Shown here piece after piece: positions 8,582 to 16,438 of a DNA stretch of 29,876 nt. The DNA is taken from contig JAFAGC010000103.1 of NCBI GenBank assembly GCA_023423065.1, positions 1 to 29,876 of the forward strand, read 5' to 3'. The notes under the pieces are model-generated. The model was not told the origin of the DNA, did not search any database, and saw only the letters and a program-made list of their open reading frames with translations. The translations under genes and the position numbers were made by a program. How positions within the stretch are numbered: the stretch's first letter is position 1; the number at the start of each line of letters is the position of its first letter. This DNA is from Pseudomonadota bacterium. GTDB taxonomy: Bacteria; Pseudomonadota; Gammaproteobacteria; Steroidobacterales; Steroidobacteraceae.

Positions 8582-9610
8582 ATGAAAGCTGTCGATGTGC
8601 GTGGCCGATTCGTATGGCACGAGCTGATGACTCGCGACGTGCCGGGCGCCAAGGCGTTCTACTCCAGGATCATGGGCTGGAAGGTGGAGCCCTGGGCCGC
8701 CGATCCAAACTACACGGTGTGCCTGGCGAACATCGGTCCCACGGCGGGAATCTTCCCGATCACCGCGGACTTCCCGGCCGAGATGCCGGCTCACTGGGTG
8801 AGCTACATCGGCACGCGCGATGTGGACGGAACCGTCGCGGCCGCGGTGCGCGCCGGTGGTTCGATCGTGAAGGAGCCCGAAGACATCGCGGGTGCCGGGC
8901 GGTATGCGGTGCTGAAGGATCCGCAGGGCGCGGTGTTCGCGATCCTCGATCCCGAGAAGTCGCATCCGGACGAAGCCGTCGCGCCGTTGGGAACGTTCTC
9001 GTGGCATGAGCTCGCCACGAGCGATCACGAAGCGGCGTTCGCGTTTTACAGCAACCTGTTCGGTTGGGAAGCCCTGCAGCGCATGGACATGGGCCCGGCG
9101 GGTACGTACCTGATCTTCGGCTGGAACGGCGTGCAGCGCGGCGGCATCTACAACAAGCCCGCCGACATGCCCGCGCCGCCGAACTGGCTGCCCTATGTGC
9201 GGGTGCCGGATACCGACACGGGTTACGGCACGGCGACCGGCAGCGGCGCGCGCGCGGTCAATGGCCCGATGGACGTGCCGGGAGGACATCGCATCGCGAC
9301 GTTCTTCGACCCGACCGGCGCCGCGATCGCGATCGTGTCGATGCCGGAGCAGGAAGAGGGTGCGGCGGAAGAGCCGAAGGCCGCGCCCACGGTCAGGACA
9401 AAGGCCAAGGCCAAGCCGAAGGCGAAGGTGAGCGCCAAGGCGAAGGGTAAGGCGAAATCCGCGGCTCCGAAGAAGAAAAAGAAGGCCGCGAGGAAACCCG
9501 CACCGAAAAAGAAGGTCGCAAGGAAAGCCGCGCGCAAGCCGGCAAGAAAGTCCGCGTCGAAGAAGAAATCGGCCGCGAAGAAGAAGGGCACCGCAAGGAG
9601 GAAAAAATAA
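8582..9610 (+). CDS. Two-domain VOC (glyoxalase-fold) protein with histone-H1-like Lys/Ala tail
   Basis: This 342-residue protein has two tandem vicinal-oxygen-chelate domains at about residues 8-125 and 138-255. Each opens with a W-H-E-L strand (H13, H142), then AFYSRIMGW or AFYSNLFGW, and ends with DPQGAVFAILDP or DPTGAAIAIV. This is the pattern of two-domain glyoxalase/bleomycin-resistance-like proteins. The tail from ~259 to 342 is low complexity: of residues 271-342, 29 of 72 are Lys and 7 Arg, the rest mostly Ala/Pro/Ser, with no acidic residue. It resembles the KAKPKAK and KKPAKK repeats of histone H1, AlgP or Hc2-like proteins. A tail of this kind suggests nucleic-acid or polyanion binding (inference). 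The stop overlaps the next start (TAATG). The enzymatic substrate is unknown. Confidence 0.88.
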   Translation: MKAVDVRGRFVWHELMTRDVPGAKAFYSRIMGWKVEPWAADPNYTVCLANIGPTAGIFPITADFPAEMPAHWVSYIGTRDVDGTVAAAVRAGGSIVKEPEDIAGAGRYAVLKDPQGAVFAILDPEKSHPDEAVAPLGTFSWHELATSDHEAAFAFYSNLFGWEALQRMDMGPAGTYLIFGWNGVQRGGIYNKPADMPAPPNWLPYVRVPDTDTGYGTATGSGARAVNGPMDVPGGHRIATFFDPTGAAIAIVSMPEQEEGAAEEPKAAPTVRTKAKAKPKAKVSAKAKGKAKSAAPKKKKKAARKPAPKKKVARKAARKPARKSASKKKSAAKKKGTARRKK

Positions 9611-10575
9611 TGGCTGGACGGCGTGATGTGATCAAGGTCGGCCTCGCCGCATTGGCGGGCACGCAGATTGCGACCGCGTGGGGCGCGGACAAGGCGAAGG
9701 AAAAGTCGCCACGGCCCGCGGCCGCCGGACCGCTCATGACCCGGCCCGTGCCATCGACGGGCGAGAGGCTCGCCGCGATCGGGGTGGGCACCAACAACTA
9801 CAGCCCCACGACGCCGGAAGAACGCGCGGCCCGGCGCGAAGTCCTCGCGGGACTGACGGCCGCCGGCGCCTCGGTGATCGATACGGCGCCCGCGTATCGT
9901 CAGTCGGAAGAGGTCATCGGCGAACTACTCGCGGAGATCGGCAATCGCAAGCAGGCCTTCATCGCGACGAAAATCACCGCGCCCGAGGGAAGCCTGGAGA
10001 AGGGCACCGCGATGCTCGAGGAGTCGTTCCGCCGGCTCAAGACGGACGTGCTCGACCTCGTGCAGATCCACAGTCTCAACGGCGTGGATGTGTTGTTCCC
10101 GCACCTGTTCGATCAGAAGGCCAAGCGCCGCATCCGTTATGTGGGCATCACGACCTCGAGCGGCAATCAGCATGAGGCGATGATCGAAGTCATGAAGGCG
10201 CAGCCGATCGACTTCATCCAGGTCGATTACTCGCTCGGCAATCGCGCGGCGGCGAAAGCCGTGTTGCCGTTTGCGCTGGAGAAGAAGATCGCGGTGCTGA
10301 TCAACCTGCCGTTCGGCGGCCGCCGCGACGGCAACCTGTTCTCGCGCGTGCGCGACAAGGGACTGCCCGACTGGGCGGCGGAGATCGACGCGAAGAGCTG
10401 GGGCCAGGTGTTCCTCAAGTACGTGATCTCGCATCCCGCGGTCACGGCCGCGATCCCGGGCATGACGAAAATCGCGCATCTCGAGGACAACCTCGGCGCC
10501 CTGCGCGGACGCATGCCCGACGCGGCCATGCGCACGCGCATCGAAAATTACTGGGATCAGCACTTCGACGCCTGA
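9610..10575 (+). CDS. Aldo/keto reductase with Tat signal
   Basis: This 321-residue protein starts with MAGRRDVIKVGLAALAG, a twin-arginine signal (RRDVIK) with a short hydrophobic core, predicting export in a folded state to the periplasm. The AKR barrel follows, with the catalytic tetrad visible as D91 and Y96 (DTAPAYRQ), K121 (IATKIT) and H154 (QIHSLNG). The family reduces aldehydes/ketones with NADPH; periplasmic AKRs with Tat signals are common but their substrates are rarely known. It is coupled by a 1-bp overlap to the VOC gene, so an electrophile or aldehyde detoxification pair is plausible (inference from context). The transcript probably ends at the hairpins just downstream. Confidence 0.9.
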   Translation: MAGRRDVIKVGLAALAGTQIATAWGADKAKEKSPRPAAAGPLMTRPVPSTGERLAAIGVGTNNYSPTTPEERAARREVLAGLTAAGASVIDTAPAYRQSEEVIGELLAEIGNRKQAFIATKITAPEGSLEKGTAMLEESFRRLKTDVLDLVQIHSLNGVDVLFPHLFDQKAKRRIRYVGITTSSGNQHEAMIEVMKAQPIDFIQVDYSLGNRAAAKAVLPFALEKKIAVLINLPFGGRRDGNLFSRVRDKGLPDWAAEIDAKSWGQVFLKYVISHPAVTAAIPGMTKIAHLEDNLGALRGRMPDAAMRTRIENYWDQHFDA

Positions 10576-10579
10576 TTTA

Positions 10580-10610
10580 CCGGGTAGCGGTGCCTGGCAC
10601 CGGAACCCGG
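10580..10610. repeat. Palindromic hairpin element (GGTGCCTGGCACC type)
   Basis: Five bases after the AKR stop there is a nested palindrome: CCGGGT (10580-10585) pairs with ACCCGG (10605-10610), flanking AG/GA mismatches, and CGGTGC (10588-10593) pairs with GCACCG (10597-10602) around a CTG loop. It would fold strongly as RNA in either direction. The core resembles short GGTGCC...GGCACC palindromes that recur in many proteobacterial intergenic regions. I see only one copy here. Confidence 0.55.
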
Positions 10611-10619
10611 CAAAAGTGA

Positions 10620-10651
10620 CGCCCGCGAAGCGCATGCCTCGCGGGCGTTTT
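10620..10651 (+). terminator. Rho-independent terminator after the aldo/keto reductase gene
   Basis: A 9-bp perfect stem, CGCCCGCGA (10620-10628) with TCGCGGGCG (10639-10647), has a 10-nt loop and is followed by TTTT (10648-10651). It lies between convergent genes. On the opposite strand the stem is followed by TCACTTTT, so it may also stop the ThuA transcript, though less efficiently. Confidence 0.75.
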
Positions 10652-10662
10652 CGTTGCTGGAT

Positions 10663-11430
10663 CTATTTGCCGGCGGCCCAGGTGAGGGCGCCGGACAGCA
10701 GGTCGACGATGTAGGGCTCGGAGTACGAGTCGGACGTGTGGCCGAGGCCGCTGTAGAACACACGGCCGCCGCCGAACTGGTGGTACCAGACGAGCGGATT
10801 CGGATTCACGTCGGGCTGGCCCTCACCGATGGTCGCCGGGTCGACCGTGACCAGCACGTGCAGCAGCGGGCTCACGTCCTTGTAGTAGTACCACTCCTCG
10901 CTGCGCGTGATCGTCTTTGGTAGTTTGGCCGTCGCGGGATGTTTCGCATCGACCACCGTCTGCGTGCCGGTCGGTGTTCCCTTCGGATGCATCGCGAAAT
11001 ATCCGCCGATCATCTGTCCGTACCACGGCCAGTGGTAATGCGAGTCCGCGGCCGCGTGCAGGCCCACGACGCCCTTGCCGGCCTCGAGGAATCCCTGCAG
11101 CGCATCGCGCCGGTCGCCCACGAACCACTCGGATTCGGGCTTCCTGGGGTCCGTCGTGTTGCTCACGAGCACGAGGACCTTGTACTTCGCGAGATTGTCC
11201 GCGCTGAAGACGTTCGGGTCCTCGCTCGTATCGACCGTGTAGCCGAGCTTCGCGCCGATCGACTTCATCGCTTCGACCGCGGCGGGAATCGACTCATGGC
11301 GAAAACCGGTGCTGCCCGAGTACACCAGGATGCTGCCTTTGCCCTTGCTGGCGGCGGCCGCGGGATGGATGAGGCAGGTCGCGGCCACGGCAGCGGCCGC
11401 GAGTCCGATCAGGTATCGGCGTGATTTCAT
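10663..11430 (-). CDS. Exported ThuA-like domain protein
   Basis: This 255-residue protein has a basic N-terminus and a hydrophobic signal peptide ending near AAAAS (about residue 30). The ThuA (type-1 glutamine-amidotransferase-like) fold is recognised by ILVYSGSTGFRHESIPAAV, YKVLVLVSNTTD, GKGVVGLHAAADSHYHWPWYG and GGYFAMHPKGT, then ITRSEEWYYY and GGGRVFYSGLGHT. ThuA domains are linked to sugar (trehalose, glycan) metabolism in Proteobacteria; the exact reaction is not settled for most members. The start ATG 11430 is preceded on the minus strand by a GAGAGGG ribosome-binding site. It lies 19 bp downstream of the SMP-30 gene in the same direction, so the two probably form an operon of periplasmic sugar-handling proteins (inference). 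Confidence 0.85.
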   Translation of the reverse strand: MKSRRYLIGLAAAAVAATCLIHPAAAASKGKGSILVYSGSTGFRHESIPAAVEAMKSIGAKLGYTVDTSEDPNVFSADNLAKYKVLVLVSNTTDPRKPESEWFVGDRRDALQGFLEAGKGVVGLHAAADSHYHWPWYGQMIGGYFAMHPKGTPTGTQTVVDAKHPATAKLPKTITRSEEWYYYKDVSPLLHVLVTVDPATIGEGQPDVNPNPLVWYHQFGGGRVFYSGLGHTSDSYSEPYIVDLLSGALTWAAGK

Positions 11431-11449
11431 GTAACCCTCTCGTGAAATA

Positions 11450-12472
11450 CTACGGCGCGACCGGCAGCGGCATGCCCGTCGTGCGGGTGCGCATGCGGAG
11501 CACCCGGTGATTGGCCGTGATGAACAGCGTCGAGCCGTCTTCGCCGAAGGCGAGGTTCGACGTCGGAACCCCCGTGAGGATGCGGCCGAGCAGGGTGCCA
11601 TCGGGCGCATACACGAGCACGCCTCCGGGACCCGTCGCGAAAACATTGCCGTGCACGTCGATCTTGAGACCGTCCGGCACGCCATCGCCTTTCCTGTAGT
11701 ACTTGCTCGAGTCCGCGAACACGCGGCCTTCGCCGAGCGAACCATTCGGGTTGACTGGATAGGCCTTCCAGATCGGCAGGGACGCCCGCGCATTCGCGAC
11801 GTACAACGTCTTGTAATCCGGCGAGAAGCCGAGGCCGTTGGGCGCTTCGAGATCCGTCGCGACCGGCGTGACCTTGCCGTCCGGGTCCACGCGGAACACC
11901 GCGTTGAACGGCAGCTCGCGCGTCGGATCCGTGAACGTCTGCGGCAGCCCGAAAGGCGGGTCGGTGAAATACAGCGCGCCCTTGCGGTCGTAGACGAGGT
12001 CGTTAGGGCTGTTGAATTTCTTGCCTTCGAAGTGGGTGGCCACCGGAATGAATTTGCGATCCTCGCCGAGTTGCGAGACGCGGCGGTCGCCGTGCTGGCA
12101 GATCGTCAGTTTTCCGTGCGGATCGAACGTGAGCCCGTTCGAGCCGGGTTCGATGCCGGGGAAAGGCGTGCTGCCGGTGTAACCGCTGGGCTCGAGGAAT
12201 TTCCGAGCACCCGCATCGCGGTTCCACTGCCAGATGACGTTTTTCTTCACGTCCGAGAAATAGAGAGTGGCGTCGCGCGAGTCCCAAAGCGGCCCTTCCG
12301 ACCATTCGAGTCCGTCCGCGATCTTCTCGACGGCCGTGCCCGGCGCGATCAGTTCGTCGAAGCGCTCGTCGAGCGATTCGAAACGTGCGTATTCGTCCGC
12401 GGCATGAGAGTTCAAGGCGACAATTCCTCCAAGCAGGCCGGTCACGACAACCGACCTTCGGCACATGTACAT
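11450..12472 (-). CDS. SMP-30/gluconolactonase-type exported lactonase
   Basis: This 340-residue six-bladed propeller protein has an N-terminal signal (CRRSVVVTGLLGGIVALNSHA). The metal-ligand motifs of the SMP-30/regucalcin family are present: Glu in EWSEGPLWD, Asn in EAPNGLGFSPDYKTLYVAN, and Asp in GVPDGLKIDVHGN. SPNDLVYDRKGALYFTD and GVLVYAPDGTLLGRI are typical blade repeats. The family hydrolyses sugar lactones such as gluconolactone using a divalent metal. The start ATG 12472 (a second in-frame ATG is at 12466) is supported by GAGGGGAA a few bases upstream on the minus strand. The downstream partner is the ThuA-like gene, 19 bp away. Substrate preference cannot be stated from sequence. 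Confidence 0.87.
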   Translation of the reverse strand: MYMCRRSVVVTGLLGGIVALNSHAADEYARFESLDERFDELIAPGTAVEKIADGLEWSEGPLWDSRDATLYFSDVKKNVIWQWNRDAGARKFLEPSGYTGSTPFPGIEPGSNGLTFDPHGKLTICQHGDRRVSQLGEDRKFIPVATHFEGKKFNSPNDLVYDRKGALYFTDPPFGLPQTFTDPTRELPFNAVFRVDPDGKVTPVATDLEAPNGLGFSPDYKTLYVANARASLPIWKAYPVNPNGSLGEGRVFADSSKYYRKGDGVPDGLKIDVHGNVFATGPGGVLVYAPDGTLLGRILTGVPTSNLAFGEDGSTLFITANHRVLRMRTRTTGMPLPVAP

Positions 12473-12644
12473 GTGATTCCCCTCGCGATCTGCGGGGAGA
12501 ATGCGCGACACCGTGCCTGCAAGGCAATACGGGGCGCCTCGCGAAACTCCCACGAACGGCGCGGCAAGGACTGACGGAAAGTTTCGCGCGCGCCGTCTAA
12601 GGTCATTCCCCTCGAGCTCGGCAATTGCAATCGGAGCGACACGA

Positions 12645-13082
12645 ATGCGTACGTCGTTATTGCTGGCGATCAGCTGTTCCGCTTTGATTGGCGCGTGCAA
12701 ACAATCCGTGGAACCGCGGACTGCGCCGCAAACCCGCAACGACACGACGACGTCACCGGCGGATGCCCCCGTGAGCGACAAGCGCGAATACCAGTGCGGC
12801 GAGATCGTCGTGTCCGCGGACTTTCACGGCCACGGGCCGGTCAAGCTGCGATACGACGGAAACGAACTGACGCTGCCGCAAGTCGCATCGGCCTCTGGGG
12901 CACGATATGCCGACGAACGTGGCAACGAGTTCTGGAGCAAAGGCGACCATGCGATGTTCACGATCGCCGGCCAGCCGATGCGTAATTGCGCGCCGAAGAC
13001 CGCGCCGCGGTCCCAGCGGCGTCGTGGGCGATGTAGAAAGGAATTCAGCGCGAGTAGTGCGGGTGGCGGGACCGAGGGCTGA
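12645..13082 (+). CDS. MliC-like lipoprotein (C-type lysozyme inhibitor family)
   Basis: This 145-residue protein has a lipoprotein signal with lipobox LIGAC (predicted lipidated C18). After a Thr/Ser/Pro-rich linker comes an MliC/PliC-type beta-barrel domain at ~47-115: YQCGEIVVSADF, VKLRYDGNELTLPQVAS, SGARYADERGNEFWSKGDHAMFTI, with C51 and C115 placed to form the family disulfide. Such proteins inhibit C-type lysozyme at the outer membrane. The start ATG 12645 is supported by GGAG at 12633-12636. After the last Cys the family normally ends, but here ~30 further residues, strongly Arg-rich at first (SQRRRGRCRK), run to the stop. This suggests loss of an original stop or a small frameshift. 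The gene ends 30 bp from the dif site. Confidence 0.75.
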   Translation: MRTSLLLAISCSALIGACKQSVEPRTAPQTRNDTTTSPADAPVSDKREYQCGEIVVSADFHGHGPVKLRYDGNELTLPQVASASGARYADERGNEFWSKGDHAMFTIAGQPMRNCAPKTAPRSQRRRGRCRKEFSASSAGGGTEG

Positions 13083-13112
13083 GCGGCCACTGCGACCGTA
13101 CATCTCTCCGAT

Positions 13113-13140
13113 ATTAACCATAATATACATTATGCGTATC
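13113..13140 (-). other. dif: XerCD dif site (chromosome dimer resolution)
   Basis: Read on the minus strand from 13140 to 13113 the sequence is GATACGCATAA (XerC arm), then TGTATA (central region), then TTATGGTTAAT (XerD arm). Compared with the E. coli dif site as I remember it, the XerC arm matches 9/11, the centre 6/6 and the XerD arm 9/11, giving 24 of 28. It sits in an AT-rich island between convergent genes in otherwise GC-rich DNA, as expected for dif. XerC and XerD resolve chromosome dimers here under FtsK control, so the window would be at the replication terminus. No second copy is seen that would mark an inserted dif-integrating element. Confidence 0.85.
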
Positions 13141-13194
13141 TAGGAACCCGCCCCAGACATCGACGCCAAGCCGCTCGGCCGCTCGATAACTTCA

Positions 13195-15378
13195 CTACTT
13201 CTGCATCGTGAGGATCTCCGCCTCTCCGTAGCGCCTCAGGATGTTCACCGAAACGGTGTCGGCATGCCGGCTCAGCAGCAAGTCCACGATCGCCGTGCCG
13301 ATCGGCATTCCCGTCAGCTGCAGCGAGTCGATCCCCGCAGGCAGCCGCGGATATCGAAACCGCGCGACTCGCTGCGTGGCGTCGATCTCGAGTCCCATAC
13401 ATGCCTGCAGCACACCGAATGGCGCCGCCGCTGCCCATGCCTGCGGTGTACACGCCACTGGGTACAGGATCGGTCCCTTGTCGCGCTGCTTGCGGATGCC
13501 GCAGAAGAGCTCGGGCAGCCGACGCAGATCCATGTGTACCGCCGCCTCGAATACATAGGCCGCGATCCTGGACGCCAGCTCGGAATGCCCATACCGCGCG
13601 AGCCCGAGCGCTATCAGCGCATTGTCGTGCGGCCAGATCGACCCGTTGTGGTACGAGGTCGGATTGAAGCGCCGCTCGCGCGAACCGATCGTCCGCACGC
13701 CCCAGCCCGTCAGCATGTCGGATGACCCCATCACCGCGGCCGTGCTCTCGGCGCGCGCGGGCGACACGATGCCCGTGAACAGCAACTGTCCCGCGTTCGA
13801 CGAGCGCACGCGGCAGGGCCGCTTGTCACCGTCGAGCGCCAGGACGTACGTGCCGAGCTCCGCATCCCAGAACTTCGCCTCGAAGTTCTCGCGCATCATC
13901 GACGCCTGGATCGACAACTGCGCCGCCAATGCAGCTTCGCCGCGGCTCTGGGCCATGCGCGATGCCAGGATGCGTGCGAGATAGACATACCCCTGCACTT
14001 CGCATAACGCGATCGGCGCGTCCGCGAGCCGGCCGTCCTCGTGGAATACCGCGTCGCCGGAATCCTTCCAGCCCTGGTTCACGAGGCCGGTATCGCGCCG
14101 GCGACGATACTCCACGAAGCCGTCGCCATCGATATCGCCCCACCTATCTATCCACTCGAGCGCCGCCTTCACGTTCGGCCAGATGTCGTTCAACGTGGCG
14201 CTGTCCGCCGTGTACTGCCAGTAGAGCCCGGCGAGCGCGACGAACAACGGCGTGGAGTCGATGGAGCCGTAGTAACGCGCGAACGGCACGTCGCCCAGCA
14301 ACGCGAGCTCGCACTTGCGAGTCTCGTGCAGGATCTTCCCCGGCTCGGCGTCGCGCTCGGGATCCTCGTCCTTCGCCTGGGTCGCCGCCAGGTAGCGCAG
14401 CACGCCGCGCGCCATGTCCGGGTACATCCACAGGAGCTGCAAGGCGGTGAGGATTCCGTCGCGTCCGAACGGCGTCGAAAACCACGGCACACCCGCGTAT
14501 GGATACGGACCGTGCTCCGTGTCGGTCACGAGCATGCTGATGTCCGCCATCGAGCGGCACAACACCTCGTTGGCGAGACTGCTCGACGTGCGAATGGCGG
14601 CCGCCCGCCGCGTGGCGGCGCGCAATTCGCGCCGCGCCTGGCGCATCGCGTACAACACGCGACGCTCGGCCTGCGCGTCGCCGACCCGGCAATGCGCGCA
14701 CATCGCGATCGTGCGCCGCTGCTTGGGCGCGAGCTCGATTTCCAGCCGCGCATGGCGCGGCTTCAGTTCGGTCGGCGCCGGATCGAAGTAGATTTCGGTG
14801 GCGCGCGGCACGCCGTCCTGGGACGCATACGTGAAACTCACGGCATCGGGCGCGCGCACGCTGGCCGTCACCTTGCCGCGCGATGAGCGCTTGTAGCCGC
14901 GCACTTCGAACAGGTCGGCGAAGTCGGCGTCGAAATCGAAATCGATGCGCAGGCGCAGCGGTTCCTCGCCGAAATTGCGCATGACGAGCAGTTCGTAACA
15001 CGCGGCGTTCCAGAGGAATTTCATGCGCGTCAGGTGAATGGTGTCCTTCGCGAGCACCAGCCGGTCGCCGCGCTGGACGTCCGGGTTCGTCAGGTCGACG
15101 TCGAGCGCGGCATTGTTGGTGCGGACCGTGGAACTCAGCAGCAGCGGACTGCGCTGCTCGATCGTGAGCTTCAGCCGCGATAGGAAACGCGTGTCGAAGT
15201 GATACAGCCCGAGGGTGTTGCCGCGGCGGCTCGCGAGATCGCCGTAGTGATCGAACAGCGCGAACGTGTCGCCGTGCTTGAGCGTGCGTGGCGGTTCGTC
15301 GACCAGCGAATCGTGAGCCGCGATGTAGAACGGCGGCGCCCCCTCCTCCGGTTCGAGGCGTTCTGGATCGGCCGACAT
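13195..15378 (-). CDS. Amylo-alpha-1,6-glucosidase / glycogen debranching-type enzyme
   Basis: This 727-residue cytoplasmic protein has no signal. The N-terminal ~220 residues match the bacterial debranching N-terminal beta-domain (GDE_N_bis type): FALFDHYGDLASRRGNTLGLYHFDTRFLSR and LTRMKFLWNAACYELLVMRNFGEEPLRLRI. The rest is an (alpha/alpha)6 glucosidase-like barrel (COG3408), with PWFSTPFGRDGI at ~298-309, NQGWKDSGDAV at ~432-442, and NPTSYHNGSIWPHDNALIALG. The conserved Asp residues in GRD and KDSGD are the likely active-site acids. The predicted role is hydrolysis of alpha-1,6 branches or related oligosaccharides. It lies 4 bp downstream of a GT4 glycosyltransferase, and this gene pair recurs in many bacteria, implying a linked role in storage or compatible-solute polysaccharide. 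It ends tail-to-tail with the lipoprotein gene across dif. Confidence 0.88.
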   Translation of the reverse strand: MSADPERLEPEEGAPPFYIAAHDSLVDEPPRTLKHGDTFALFDHYGDLASRRGNTLGLYHFDTRFLSRLKLTIEQRSPLLLSSTVRTNNAALDVDLTNPDVQRGDRLVLAKDTIHLTRMKFLWNAACYELLVMRNFGEEPLRLRIDFDFDADFADLFEVRGYKRSSRGKVTASVRAPDAVSFTYASQDGVPRATEIYFDPAPTELKPRHARLEIELAPKQRRTIAMCAHCRVGDAQAERRVLYAMRQARRELRAATRRAAAIRTSSSLANEVLCRSMADISMLVTDTEHGPYPYAGVPWFSTPFGRDGILTALQLLWMYPDMARGVLRYLAATQAKDEDPERDAEPGKILHETRKCELALLGDVPFARYYGSIDSTPLFVALAGLYWQYTADSATLNDIWPNVKAALEWIDRWGDIDGDGFVEYRRRRDTGLVNQGWKDSGDAVFHEDGRLADAPIALCEVQGYVYLARILASRMAQSRGEAALAAQLSIQASMMRENFEAKFWDAELGTYVLALDGDKRPCRVRSSNAGQLLFTGIVSPARAESTAAVMGSSDMLTGWGVRTIGSRERRFNPTSYHNGSIWPHDNALIALGLARYGHSELASRIAAYVFEAAVHMDLRRLPELFCGIRKQRDKGPILYPVACTPQAWAAAAPFGVLQACMGLEIDATQRVARFRYPRLPAGIDSLQLTGMPIGTAIVDLLLSRHADTVSVNILRRYGEAEILTMQK

Positions 15379-15382
15379 GAGT

Positions 15383-16438
15383 TCAGGCCGCGACGCGGCC
15401 CGTCCGGTGCGTGACCGCGATGCGCCGATAGATGTCCAGGTAATCGCGGGTCATGCGTTCCACCGCGAATCGCCGCTCGAATTGCTGGCGCACGATGCGA
15501 CGGTCGAGCTGCATGGCGCGGTGCACTGCTTCTGCCGCGGCTTCGAGCGAGTCGACGATGAATCCATTGGCGCCCTCCTGGACGATTTCCGGAACCGCTC
15601 CCGCGCGCCACGCGACGCTTGGCGTGCCGCAGGACATCGCTTCGATCAGGACCAGCCCGAACGGTTCCGGCCAGTCGATCGGGAACAGTAGTGCGCGCGC
15701 GTTGCCGAGGAAATCCCATTTCTCTCGCTCGCAGATTTCTCCTACATATTCGACGTGCGGCTGCGCCAGCAGCGGCTCGATGCGTTCCTCGAAGTAGCAG
15801 CGATCCACCTCGTCGACTTTCGCCGCGATCCGCAGCTTCATGCCCGCACGGCGCGCGATCTCGATCGCGCGGTCCGGCCTCTTCTCCGGCGAAAAACGTC
15901 CGACGAACGCGAGGTAGTCGCCGCGCGGCTCCGGGTTGAACCGACACACGCTCGAAGGCAATCCGTGCGGCACGGTGCCTACCCAGTTGCATCGCGGCAG
16001 CGGGAGGCGCTGCCGATCGGAGATCGAGACCAGCGGCGCGTCCGCGAACTCCTCGAACGTCATCGTGTACTCCGGCAGGTCCATGCGTCCGTGCGTGGTG
16101 GTGACCACGTTGCGCAGACCCAGCGCGCGGACCAGCGGCTGGTGCAGGCAGTCCGTGTGGAAGTGAATGACGTCGAACTCCTCTGCCCGCTGCCGCACGG
16201 CCTCGAGCTGCAGCGCGCAGTACGCGCCCCCGTCCCGTATGGCCGGCCCCAGTCGCAACGCCTGCGGAACCACGGCGTGCAATTCGGCTGCGGTCTTCGA
16301 GTCGCCGCTCGCGAACAGGGTCACTTCGTGTCCCTGGCGAACCAGTTCCTCGGTCAGGTAGGAGACGATGCGCTCCGTCCCACCGTAGAGCCTCGGCGGA
16401 ACACTTTCGGCGAGTGGCGCTACCTGCGCGATTTTCAT
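15383..16438 (-). CDS. Glycosyltransferase family 4 (GT-B fold)
   Basis: This 351-residue protein opens with MKIAQVAPLAESVPPRLYGG, the N-terminal glycine-rich acceptor loop of GT4 enzymes, followed by GTERIVSYLTEELVRQGHEVTLFASGDS. The donor-binding half carries FVGRFSPEKRPDRAIEIARR and the E-x7-E retaining motif, E258 and E266 in EPFGLVLIEAMSCGTP. It would transfer a nucleotide-activated sugar, retaining anomeric configuration; donor and acceptor are unknown. It is first in a two-gene minus-strand unit with the debranching enzyme, with a 4-bp gap. The start ATG 16438 fits the family N-terminus exactly. Confidence 0.88.
   Translation of the reverse strand: MKIAQVAPLAESVPPRLYGGTERIVSYLTEELVRQGHEVTLFASGDSKTAAELHAVVPQALRLGPAIRDGGAYCALQLEAVRQRAEEFDVIHFHTDCLHQPLVRALGLRNVVTTTHGRMDLPEYTMTFEEFADAPLVSISDRQRLPLPRCNWVGTVPHGLPSSVCRFNPEPRGDYLAFVGRFSPEKRPDRAIEIARRAGMKLRIAAKVDEVDRCYFEERIEPLLAQPHVEYVGEICEREKWDFLGNARALLFPIDWPEPFGLVLIEAMSCGTPSVAWRAGAVPEIVQEGANGFIVDSLEAAAEAVHRAMQLDRRIVRQQFERRFAVERMTRDYLDIYRRIAVTHRTGRVAA

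Noticed and set aside
12566..12600. Possible extracytoplasmic sigma (sigma-E) promoter before the lipoprotein gene (GGAAAGTT ... TCTAA)
   Set aside because: The -35 is a poor match and the spacing is about 13 rather than about 16.
13083..13194. AT-rich patch as a horizontally acquired or promoter region
   Set aside because: Its composition is explained by the dif site, and no gene points away from it on either side.
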